The notes beneath the pieces are model-generated. The model was not told the DNA's origin. It worked only from the letters and a program-made list of their open reading frames with translations, and made no database searches. Of a DNA stretch of 64,000 nt, positions 1 through 7,190 are shown piece by piece. Position 1 is the stretch's first letter; every line of letters begins with the position of its first letter. The stretch spans positions 3,410,001 to 3,474,000 of the forward strand of contig NZ_CP062221.1 of NCBI RefSeq assembly GCF_021590045.1, given 5' to 3'. This stretch comes from Cellulomonas palmilytica (GTDB taxonomy: Bacteria; Actinomycetota; Actinomycetes; Actinomycetales; Cellulomonadaceae). A program made the position numbers and the translations under genes.

Positions 1-1268
1 TCACGCGCGGCGATGACCGTGTCCTGGCTCTCGCCGTCGATCTGGTACCGGTCGACCGACAGCGTGTCCGGGAAGCTGTAGAACGTCGTGACCTGCTGCA
101 GCTGCTTGAACGACGGGCTGACGACCTGCGGGTCGAGCAGACGGATCGACGCCGCGGTCTCCGCGTCGTCGCGCAGGGCCTGCGGCTCCGCCGTCACCTT
201 CGCGTCGTACTCCTGCACGTCCACGTCGTCGATGCCGTACGCCTGACGCGTCGCGTCGATGTTGCGCTTGATGTACTCCGACTCGGCGTCCTGCTGGTTG
301 GGCTGCACCTGGAAGCGCTGCACGACCGCCGGGTAGATGCCGCCGACCGCGATCGCGGCGACGACCATGAGGCCCACGCCGATGAGCGGCACGCGCCAGT
401 TCCCGCGCACCGCGGTCACGACGAACGTGACGGCGACGAACACCGCGATGCCCGCGAGGATCGCCTTCGACGGGATGACCGCGTGCACGTCGGTGTACGC
501 GGCGCCGTCGAACTTCTCGGCGGTCTTCGTGAGGATCGAGTAGCGGTCGAGCCAGTAGTTCGCGGCCACCAGCAGCATGAGCACCGCGGCGATCACCGAC
601 AGCTGGATGCGCGCGGCGCGCGTCGTGCGCGGCGTGTCGTTGCTGCCGCCGATGCGCAGGCCCCCGTACAGGTACTGCGTCGCGAGCGCCGCGACGCCCG
701 AGAGCACCGTGACCGCGATCAGGAACGACACCACGAACCGGATGCCCGGCAGCACGAACAGGTAGAAGCCCAGGTCGATCCCGTACTGCGGGTCGGACGT
801 CCCGACGTGCTGGGAGTGCATCCACAGCTGGACCGTGTCCCAGCGCTGCGACACCGCGGCACCGGCGAACAGGCCGAGCAGCGCGGGCGCGACGATCATG
901 ACGAGGCGGCGCAGCGGCTCGATGGCCTCGCGGTACTGGTCGAGGCTCGCCTGCTCGGGCGTCGACGGCGCGTACACCGGCCGCGAGCGGTACGCGTACC
1001 GCATGGTCAGCCCGACCGCGACGGCCATCACCAGGAACCCGACCACGAACAGCACGGCGCGCGTGCCCCACTCGGTGCGCAGCACCTCGAGGAAGCCGAG
1101 CTGGTCGAACCACAGCCACTCGGTCCACACCTGGGCCAGGATCAGGACGAGCACGACGATCGCGCCGAGCACGATCAGCGTCGGGACGAGCGCTCCGCGC
1201 CGCCTCTCGCTCGGACGGCCGGCTGGTCGGCCGGCGCTCGGGTTGCGGGGTGTGCTGGCGAAGCTCAC
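1..1268 (-). CDS. UPF0182 family membrane protein (C-terminus cut by window edge)
   Basis: The first about 422 residues of a large integral membrane protein; it is still open at base 1. The visible part has a basic N-terminus, a first hydrophobic helix (about residues 30-55) followed by the EWLWFDQLGF signature typical of UPF0182, and further membrane segments. The extracytoplasmic domain then begins and contains QDAESEYIKRNI and later VIAAR, where the window stops. Family members usually have about 950-1000 residues, so more than half is missing. The start is GTG at 1268. The function of UPF0182 is unknown. It lies beside a PPA1309 gene and a PDZ/S16 protease, the arrangement I remember around Rv3193c-Rv3194c of mycobacteria. 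Confidence 0.9.
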   Translation of the reverse strand, partial: MSFASTPRNPSAGRPAGRPSERRRGALVPTLIVLGAIVVLVLILAQVWTEWLWFDQLGFLEVLRTEWGTRAVLFVVGFLVMAVAVGLTMRYAYRSRPVYAPSTPEQASLDQYREAIEPLRRLVMIVAPALLGLFAGAAVSQRWDTVQLWMHSQHVGTSDPQYGIDLGFYLFVLPGIRFVVSFLIAVTVLSGVAALATQYLYGGLRIGGSNDTPRTTRAARIQLSVIAAVLMLLVAANYWLDRYSILTKTAEKFDGAAYTDVHAVIPSKAILAGIAVFVAVTFVVTAVRGNWRVPLIGVGLMVVAAIAVGGIYPAVVQRFQVQPNQQDAESEYIKRNIDATRQAYGIDDVDVQEYDAKVTAEPQALRDDAETAASIRLLDPQVVSPSFKQLQQVTTFYSFPDTLSVDRYQIDGESQDTVIAAR

Positions 1269-1401
1269 GTCGGTGCGGTCCTCGTCGTCTCGGTGTCGTG
1301 TTCTCGTCCAGCCCAACGCGGGCGGACCGGCCCAGGTTCCCACACGCCCGGCGGCTCGTGTCAGGTCTCGTCGCAGGTGCGCCGGGTGCGACGATGGCCC
1401 G

Positions 1402-1989
1402 GTGAACCCCAGCACGCCGCCGCCCGCCGACGTCCCCGCGCAGGGGCCCGCCCCCGACGCCGCCACCCGCGCGCTCGCCGACGCCGTGCGCGAGATCGAG
1501 CACCACGTCGCCGCCGCGGGCTGGGACGCCCCGGTGCGCGTGTTCGCCCTGGTCCGCACGCAGGCCGCGCTCGCCGCCGAGCCGTCGCTCGCCGAGCAGC
1601 TCACGCCCACGACGCTCGCCGCCGCGCAGGCCGAGCCGTGGCACCTGACGTCGGTCGAGCAGGAGGGGCTGCCCGACGCGCCGGACCTCGAGACGCTGCT
1701 CGCGGGCCTGTCCTGGCCCGAGACGGTCGACGGCGTGGCGGTGACCGCCGAGCGCGTCGTGCTGCCCCCGGCCGCCGAGGCTCAGATGCCCGCGGACCCC
1801 GACGAGGCGCTGCCGTGGCTGCTCGCGCACCCCGACCGTCAGGACGTGCGCCTCGCGGTGGGCGTGCTGCGCCAGGGCGCGACCTGGTGCGCCGTGCGCC
1901 AGCGCGCGCACGACAGCGACGACCAGGTCGGTCAGGGCGCCGACGTGGTGCCCGGGCTGCTCGAGGCGCTGCGCGCGACCCTCGCCTGA
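1402..1989 (+). CDS. PPA1309 family protein
   Basis: A 195-residue protein of the actinobacterial PPA1309 family, which has no known function. It starts at GTG 1402. The hexamer GACGAT lies just upstream (about 1390-1395), so the transcript is probably leaderless. The sequence is soluble, with no signal peptide or membrane helix. It contains the family-like stretches TSVEQEGLPD and GVAVTAERVVLPP, followed by LAVGVLRQGATWCAVR. It is divergent from the UPF0182 gene, with about 130 bases between the two starts, and convergent with the PDZ/S16 protease gene. Longer open frames upstream of GTG 1402 would run into the UPF0182 promoter region and are rejected. Confidence 0.85.
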   Translation: MNPSTPPPADVPAQGPAPDAATRALADAVREIEHHVAAAGWDAPVRVFALVRTQAALAAEPSLAEQLTPTTLAAAQAEPWHLTSVEQEGLPDAPDLETLLAGLSWPETVDGVAVTAERVVLPPAAEAQMPADPDEALPWLLAHPDRQDVRLAVGVLRQGATWCAVRQRAHDSDDQVGQGADVVPGLLEALRATLA

Positions 1990-2031
1990 GCCCGCGGGGC
2001 GCCGCCCGGGGCCGCGCCGGCGCGGACGACG

Positions 2032-3267
2032 TCAGGAGCCCGCGGGCTCCGCCGTGCACGTCGGCAGCGAGTCGCCCTCGCCCTTGCCGATCGCGACGAG
2101 GTCCGTGTACGCCTCGTGCAGCGTCGCGACACGCACGACGCGCAGCCCGTCCGGCACGTGCCCGACGACCTCGCGGCAGTTCGCCTCGGGCGCGAGGAAC
2201 CACCGCGCACCGTCGCGGTGCGCACCCGCGAGCTTCTGCCGGATCCCGCCGATCGCCCCGACCCGCCCGACGACGTCGATCGTCCCCGTGCCCGCGACCA
2301 CCTGGCCGTTCGCCTCGTCCTGCGGCGTGAGCCTGTCGATGATCCCGAGCGCGAACATGGTCCCCGCGCTCGGGCCGCCGATCCGGCCCGCCTCGATCGT
2401 CACGTCGACCGGCATGTCGAAGTCCGGGTCGATGTAGACGCCCATCTGCGCGCGGCCGTCGTCGCCCTTCGTCGTCGTCACGGTGACGTCCCGCTCCTCG
2501 CCCTGCCGGCGCACCGTGACCGTGACGTCGGCGCCCGACCGCACCGCCGCCATCGTCGTGACGAGGCTCTGGTAGTCCGGCAGGGGCGTGCCGTCGATCG
2601 CGGTGATGACGTCGCCCTCCTCGAACTTCCCGTCCGCGCCCGTGCCCGGCACGGTGCCGGCGACCAGCAGCGTCGCGGGGACCTCGTGCCCGAGCTCGGT
2701 CAGGGCCGCGACGGCCGCGTTCTCCTGCGAGGACACCATCTGCGCGGTGTTCTCGCGGTCGATGTCCTCCTGCGACTCGTCGGCGTCGGGGAACAGGATC
2801 TCGCGCGGCTGCACGACCGACCACGGCGAGAACCAGCCGCGCAGCACCCGCAGCGTGCTCGACGGGTACCCCGGGCCGCCCGTCGCGGAGACGGTCGTCA
2901 GGCGCAGCTCGCCCGTCGAGTCGTACGTCGGCGCACCCTCGATGGTGATGAGCGGCTTGTCGTCGAGCGTGCCCAGCACGTCCTCGGTCGGCCCCGGGCT
3001 GCTCACCGAGTACGGCGCGGGCAGCACCGCGACCGCCGCGAGCAGCACCGCGGTCGCGAGCATCGAGACCGACAGCGTGACCGCGCGCCGGCTGGGTCGC
3101 TCGGCGACGACGGGTGCGGGCGCGCCGAGCGCGTCGCCGCCCGCGACGCCGCCTGCGCCGGGCGCCGTGCCGTCGGCGGGGACGGCCGGGTCGCCGGGGC
3201 GGGGGTCCGGCTGCGCGGGCTGCTCGGGGGTGACGTTCTCGTCGGGCACCTCGGCATCATGCCGCAC
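2032..3267 (-). CDS. Membrane-anchored PDZ and Lon-type (S16) protease domain protein, YlbL-like
   Basis: About 411 residues. A Pro/Ala-rich cytoplasmic N-terminus leads to one transmembrane helix (about 61-83), so most of the protein should lie outside the membrane. A PDZ domain (about 185-265, with GDVITAIDGTPLPD) is followed by an S16 domain. The catalytic dyad is readable as Ser300 in GGPSAG and Lys345 in GGIRQKLAG. This is the architecture of the YlbL / Rv3194c family. GTG 3267 is used here; an in-frame GTG at 3249 is also possible and would be leaderless behind CATGAT. The gene lies 27 bases downstream of the epimerase-like gene on the same strand and is probably cotranscribed with it. 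Confidence 0.9.
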   Translation of the reverse strand: MRHDAEVPDENVTPEQPAQPDPRPGDPAVPADGTAPGAGGVAGGDALGAPAPVVAERPSRRAVTLSVSMLATAVLLAAVAVLPAPYSVSSPGPTEDVLGTLDDKPLITIEGAPTYDSTGELRLTTVSATGGPGYPSSTLRVLRGWFSPWSVVQPREILFPDADESQEDIDRENTAQMVSSQENAAVAALTELGHEVPATLLVAGTVPGTGADGKFEEGDVITAIDGTPLPDYQSLVTTMAAVRSGADVTVTVRRQGEERDVTVTTTKGDDGRAQMGVYIDPDFDMPVDVTIEAGRIGGPSAGTMFALGIIDRLTPQDEANGQVVAGTGTIDVVGRVGAIGGIRQKLAGAHRDGARWFLAPEANCREVVGHVPDGLRVVRVATLHEAYTDLVAIGKGEGDSLPTCTAEPAGS

Positions 3268-3294
3268 GCAGGTGTGCGCGACACGCGCGGGGCG

Positions 3295-4326
3295 TCAGCC
3301 GCGGCGGCGTGCCTGCCGCCAGATCGCCGCGGTGCCGAGCAGCGCGACCGCCGCACCCGCGGCACCCAGCGCGGCCGCGTCCCGCCGCTCGACCCGGCGG
3401 CCGCCGAGCGCGAGCCGCCCGCGCACGCCCTCGAGCAGCACGTCCAGCGCCTGCGCGCTCGACCACCGCGGCTCGAAGCCCGCCGCCGTCAGCCGGTCCG
3501 CGGCGACGGTCCACGGGTAGACCACGTACGCGAGCTCGGCCGCGGGCGCGGGCAGCACCCCGACCCGGTGCAGCCGCTCGGCCGTGCCGAACGCGGTGGC
3601 GGGCGCGAGCGCCACGGTCCGCATCCCCGCCGCGGCGCTGACCTGCTCGGGGGTGAGCGTGTCCGGCGGCCCGACCGTGAGGGCACCGGTGAGGCCGTGC
3701 TCCACCGCGAACACCGTCGCGGCACCCACGTCGTCGACGTGCACGAGCTGCCACGGCCGCTCGACGCCGCGCACCACGAGCAGGCGCGGCGCCTCGAAGT
3801 GCCGCGTGACGAACGTGTCCGTGCCCCGCCCGACCATCGCCGCGGGTCGCACGACCGTCACGCGGGGCGAGCGGCGGCGGGACGCGCGCGCCACGACCGC
3901 CTCGACCGCGAGCAGGTGCCCGACGAGGCCGTCGGGCACCGCCCGCGCACCCGTGAGCACGGGCTCGTCGTCGTGCACGACGGGCCGGTCCGGGTGCGCG
4001 CCGTGCACGAGGGCGGAGGTCACGACGACGACGTGCTCGGCACGCACCTCGCGCGCCGCCGCGAACGTGCGCTGCGCGTGCGCGACCGCCGCGGCGTGCC
4101 CCTCGGGCCCGCGTCGCCCGGCGACCGACCGCAGGTCGCCGGGGTGCGCGACGAGCACGACGACGCGCGCTCCCGCGAGCACCGACGCGGGTTCCGCCGC
4201 AGGGACCTCGTCCACGCCGCGGGCACGCTCGCCCCAGGCCGCGAGCACTCCCGCCGCGACAGGCCCCGTGCCCACGACGACGACGTCGCGCGCGCTGCGC
4301 CCTGAGCGAACCTCACGACCCGCCAT
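3295..4326 (-). CDS. NAD-dependent epimerase/dehydratase-like protein with C-terminal hydrophobic tail
   Basis: 343 residues with an N-terminal Rossmann-type strand and loop (VVVVGTGPVAAGVLAAW). SDR-epimerase stretches such as VTSALVHGAHPD, VTVVRPAAMVGRG and WQLVHVDDVGAA match the extended SDR family around the substrate and cofactor sites. The catalytic YxxxK is not obvious, so enzymatic activity is uncertain. The last about 25 residues (ALGAAGAAVALLGTAAIW, then RQARRRG) form a hydrophobic segment capped by positive charge, which looks like a membrane tail anchor. ATG 4326 has a GAGGAG Shine-Dalgarno. The gene is divergent from the zincin-like gene and lies upstream of the PDZ/S16 protease gene. 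Confidence 0.75.
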   Translation of the reverse strand: MAGREVRSGRSARDVVVVGTGPVAAGVLAAWGERARGVDEVPAAEPASVLAGARVVVLVAHPGDLRSVAGRRGPEGHAAAVAHAQRTFAAAREVRAEHVVVVTSALVHGAHPDRPVVHDDEPVLTGARAVPDGLVGHLLAVEAVVARASRRRSPRVTVVRPAAMVGRGTDTFVTRHFEAPRLLVVRGVERPWQLVHVDDVGAATVFAVEHGLTGALTVGPPDTLTPEQVSAAAGMRTVALAPATAFGTAERLHRVGVLPAPAAELAYVVYPWTVAADRLTAAGFEPRWSSAQALDVLLEGVRGRLALGGRRVERRDAAALGAAGAAVALLGTAAIWRQARRRG

Positions 4327-4457
4327 CGACGTACTCCTCGGTCACGTGGTTACCGTGGGGCCAGCCCGGCCAGACCGTCCGACCCCGGCCCGTCCGACCA
4401 CCGTCGCCCCGTCGGCCGTCGGCGGTGTCCCCGCAGTCATCCTCGCAGGAGGCGCAC

Positions 4458-5897
4458 GTGAGCCCGGACCACAGCGACCCGACTCCCGACCAGACCCCTC
4501 CGTGGGAGCAGATGCTGCGCGCGCTCCTGGGCGACCGGGCCGACGAGGCCATCGCCGAGATGCGGGCGCGCGGGATCGACCCGGAGGCGCTCGGCTCCGC
4601 GGGTGCGCTGCCCACCGACCCGGCCGCGATGCAGCAGGTGCTCGCGCAGGTGCAGAGCCTGTTCGCGAGCGGCGGCGACGAACCCGTGAACTGGCAGATG
4701 GCGCACGACCTCGCGCGCCGGCAGGCATCCGTCGGCGGCGACCCGTCGCTCACGCCGGCCCGCACGCGCCAGGTGCTCGACGCGCTCACGGTCGCGGAGC
4801 TATGGCTCGACGCCGCGACCGAGCTGCCGCCCGCGACCGCCCCCGCCCGCGCCTGGAGCCGCGCCGAGTGGGTCGAGGCGACCCTGCCCACGTGGCGCAC
4901 GCTCACCGAGCCCGTCGCGTCGTCGCTGTCGACCGCGCTCGTCGACGCGCTCGGCGGCCAGCTGCCCGACCTCGAGCCGGGCGAGGACCTCGACGAGCAG
5001 ATGCGCGCGCTCGGGCTGCCCGGCGGCGCGCTGCCCGCGGGCCTCGCCCCCGGCCAGCTCCTGCGGCGCCTCGGCTCCGCGGTGTTCGGGCTGCAGGTCG
5101 GCCAGGCGGCCGGGACCCTCGCGCGCGACGTGTTCGGCACGACCGACATCGGGCTGCCGCTCCTCGAGGTGCCCGCGCCCGTGCTCGTCGCCGCGAACGT
5201 CGACGCGTTCGCCGAGGGCCTCGACGCCCCCGTCGACGAGGTCCGGCTGTTCCTCGCGCTGCGCGAGGCCGCCGCGACCCGCCTGTTCACGCACGTGCCG
5301 TGGCTGCGCGCGCACCTGCTCGCCCTGGTCGAGACGTACGCGCGCGAGATCACCATCGACGTCGAGCAGCTCGAGCAGGCGGTCGGCTCGATCGACCCCA
5401 CGGACGCCGAGGCGCTGCAGAGCGCGCTGTCCAGCGGCGTGTTCGCACCGCAGACCACGCCCGCGCAGCAGGCCGCGCTCGAACGGCTGGAGACCGCGCT
5501 CGCGCTCGTCGAGGGCTGGGTCGACGAGGTGAGCGCCGCCGCCGCGCTCCCCCACCTGCCGCACTCCGTCGCGCTGCGCGAGATGATCCGCCGCCGCCGT
5601 GCCGCGGGCGGCCCCGCCGAGCAGACGTTCGCCACGCTCGTCGGGCTCGAGCTGCGGCCGCGCCGGCTGCGCGAGGCCGCAGCGCTGTGGGCGCACATCG
5701 GCCGCACCGAGGGCGGGTCCGCCGCGCGCGACGCCGTGTGGGACCACCCGGACCTCATGCCGACCGCGGAGGACCTCGACGACCCGACCGGCTACGCGCG
5801 CCGGCGCACCGCGGCGGCCGACGAGTCCGCCGATCTCGACAAGGCGCTCGCCGAGATCCTCGGCGAGGAGCCGCCGGCGGAGCCTCAGGACTCCTGA
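4458..5897 (+). CDS. Zincin-like protein (DUF2342, putative zinc-dependent metalloprotease family)
   Basis: 479 residues of the actinobacterial DUF2342/Zincin_2 group (mycobacterial Rv3195 relatives). GTG 4458 is chosen because a perfect AGGAGG lies at 4447-4452. The N-terminus has PPWEQMLRALLGDRADEAI; the core contains GQAAGTLARDVFGTTDIGLPL and then the helix bearing LREAAATRLFTHVPWLRAHL, followed by ARRLREAAALW. I see no HExxH motif, and the metal-binding region looks altered. The C-terminus (AEILGEEPP) overlaps the end of the convergent YgjP-like gene by 13 bases. Family membership is fairly sure; protease activity is only the family prediction. Confidence 0.8.
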   Translation: MSPDHSDPTPDQTPPWEQMLRALLGDRADEAIAEMRARGIDPEALGSAGALPTDPAAMQQVLAQVQSLFASGGDEPVNWQMAHDLARRQASVGGDPSLTPARTRQVLDALTVAELWLDAATELPPATAPARAWSRAEWVEATLPTWRTLTEPVASSLSTALVDALGGQLPDLEPGEDLDEQMRALGLPGGALPAGLAPGQLLRRLGSAVFGLQVGQAAGTLARDVFGTTDIGLPLLEVPAPVLVAANVDAFAEGLDAPVDEVRLFLALREAAATRLFTHVPWLRAHLLALVETYAREITIDVEQLEQAVGSIDPTDAEALQSALSSGVFAPQTTPAQQAALERLETALALVEGWVDEVSAAAALPHLPHSVALREMIRRRRAAGGPAEQTFATLVGLELRPRRLREAAALWAHIGRTEGGSAARDAVWDHPDLMPTAEDLDDPTGYARRRTAAADESADLDKALAEILGEEPPAEPQDS

Positions 5898-6577
5898 GCC
5901 GCCTGGCCACTCTCGAGATCGGCCTCGAGATCGGCGTCGAGATCGGCCTCGCGGTCGGGCTCGAGGTCGGCGACCTCGTCGACGTCGACCTCGGCCTCGA
6001 CCTCGCCGGACTCCCCCGCGTCGTCGGGCGTCGTCCCCTGCGGTCCGCGCTCCTCGCGGTACGCGTATCCCTCGAGGAACCCCCGCGCGCGCTGCGTGCG
6101 CGGGTACGCCTCGAGCTCCGCCCAGAACTCCGGGCCGTGCCCCGCGTGCAGCAGGTGGACCAGCTCGTGCAGGAGCACGTAGTCGATCACCCAGCGCGGC
6201 ATGCCGCGCACGCGGTCGGAGATCCGGATCGAGCCGTCCGACGGCGTGCACGAGCCCCAGCGCCGCCCCTGGTTCGCCGACCAGCGCACGCTCGTCGGGA
6301 CCGCGCGCCCCTGCAGGTAGCGGGCCGACAGCTCCGCGGCACGCGACACGAGCTCGTCGTCGGACGGACGGCGCCGGCGCTCCTGCGTCGCGAGGCGCGT
6401 GAGCATGCGGCGCACCCACTCCTTCTCCTGGGCGCGCGTGAACCGGGCGGGGATCGCCACCACCGTCCGGCCATCCTCGCGCCAGGCCGTGACGGTCCGC
6501 ACGCGCCTGCGCGAGCGACGGACCTCGACCTCGTGGTCGACCCCGTCGATCGTCGACAGGTCGTACGTCGGGTGCAC
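5885..6577 (-). CDS. YgjP/WSS1-like zinc metallopeptidase with acidic repeat tail
   Basis: 230 residues. The YgjP-like (DUF45, SprT-type) metallopeptidase domain spans about 15-180. It has the typical NQGRRWGSC stretch near 102-110 and a zinc motif HELVH at 137-141, followed by GHGPEFW. From about 190 to 225 the protein ends in a low-complexity acidic tail of Asp-Leu-Glu-Ala units. In the DNA this is a 12-base tandem repeat at about 5914-5973. Such tails are not part of the family core and may have grown by slippage. The gene is convergent with, and overlaps by 13 bases, the zincin-like gene. Confidence 0.85.
   Translation of the reverse strand: MHPTYDLSTIDGVDHEVEVRRSRRRVRTVTAWREDGRTVVAIPARFTRAQEKEWVRRMLTRLATQERRRRPSDDELVSRAAELSARYLQGRAVPTSVRWSANQGRRWGSCTPSDGSIRISDRVRGMPRWVIDYVLLHELVHLLHAGHGPEFWAELEAYPRTQRARGFLEGYAYREERGPQGTTPDDAGESGEVEAEVDVDEVADLEPDREADLDADLEADLESGQAAQES
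5914..5973. repeat. 12-bp tandem repeat inside the YgjP-like gene
   Basis: Five imperfect 12-base units, the clearest reading CGAGATCGGCCT on the plus strand. They encode the alternating acidic/leucine tail of the minus-strand metallopeptidase. The repeat is in frame (12 bases equals four codons), so changes in copy number would only lengthen or shorten the tail. Confidence 0.85.
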
Positions 6578-6882
6578 AGCCGCACGCTAGCGTGCCGGGC
6601 CCACACGGACAGCCGCGCACGCCGAGGGCGCGGCGGGCGGGCACCGAACGGCCCAGCGGACGTCGCGACATCGGTGCGACATCGGTGCGACATCGGGTGC
6701 GACGTCACCCGGTCGGTGGAACGGGGACCTCCGAGTGCACCAACACCGGGCCGCGACACGCGCACATCGGCAGGACGACGCGGATCGGCCACTACTGTGG
6801 AGGGCGCTCGGGCAGGTCACCGCTCTGCCCGGCCATCGCCGCGGGACGTCGGCGGTGCACCGGACACCGCGAGGAGGACCAC
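6578..6882. other. Intergenic region between divergent YgjP-like and DUF5679 genes
   Basis: About 305 bases without a convincing gene. It holds a three-copy 11-base tandem repeat (6665-6697) and, nearer the small gene, a possible -10 hexamer TACTGT at 6793-6798 in an otherwise GC-rich stretch. That leaves a leader of roughly 75 bases ahead of the DUF5679 start. I see no riboswitch-like or terminator-like fold here. Confidence 0.5.
6665..6697. repeat. Three tandem copies of an 11-bp unit (GCGACATCGGT)
   Basis: Copies lie at 6665-6675, 6676-6686 and 6687-6697; the last differs in one base. A related fourth unit (TGCGACGTCAC) follows. An 11-base period puts each copy on the same face of the helix. 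The array lies between two divergent starts, where a regulator could act, but no cognate protein is known. Confidence 0.8.
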
Positions 6883-7041
6883 ATGGCCGAGACCTATGCA
6901 GGCGAGTTCTACTGTGTGAAGTGCAAGGAGAAGCGCGAGGCCGAGGGTGACGTCGTCGTCTCCGAGTCGGGCCGCAAGATGGCCAAGGCCGTCTGCCCCG
7001 TCTGCGGCACCAAGCTGAACCGCATCCTCGGCAAGGCCTGA
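6883..7041 (+). CDS. DUF5679 small zinc-ribbon protein
   Basis: 52 residues. ATG 6883 has the strong Shine-Dalgarno GAGGAGG at 6871-6877. Two CxxC knuckles, Cys11/Cys14 (YCVKC) and Cys38/Cys41 (VCPVCG), form a predicted zinc ribbon. The surface between them is Lys/Glu-rich. This matches the DUF5679 family of small actinobacterial proteins, whose function is not known; nucleic-acid binding would be a reasonable but untested guess. A strong hairpin terminator follows at 7070-7102. Confidence 0.85.
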   Translation: MAETYAGEFYCVKCKEKREAEGDVVVSESGRKMAKAVCPVCGTKLNRILGKA

Positions 7042-7069
7042 GCACACAGCTCGAACCGCCGAGAAGCTG

Positions 7070-7102
7070 CGAGGGGCGTCGTCCGCCGGACGACGCCCCT
7101 CG
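7070..7102 (+). terminator. Hairpin terminator after DUF5679 gene
   Basis: A perfect inverted repeat: GAGGGGCGTCGTCC at 7071-7084 and its complement at 7088-7101, with a 3-base loop and one more closing C-G pair. No long U-run follows, as is usual in high-GC actinobacteria. It lies about 30 bases after the stop codon. Confidence 0.8.
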
Positions 7103-7190
7103 TCGTACCGACGGACCAGGCTCCAGACCGGCTCCCGGGTCCTGTGGATGACGCGATCGCCGTGACGGCACGCGGTGGCAGCCTGGCGCC

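Noticed and set aside
1..1911. Long frames on both strands across the UPF0182 region
   Set aside because: Only the minus-strand frame beginning at GTG 1268 gives membrane helices and the UPF0182 signature. The others are Arg-rich shadows.
3584..6919. An 1111-codon plus-strand frame covering several genes
   Set aside because: It runs through the epimerase (antisense), the zincin-like gene (out of frame) and the YgjP-like gene, with no domain and no start signal.
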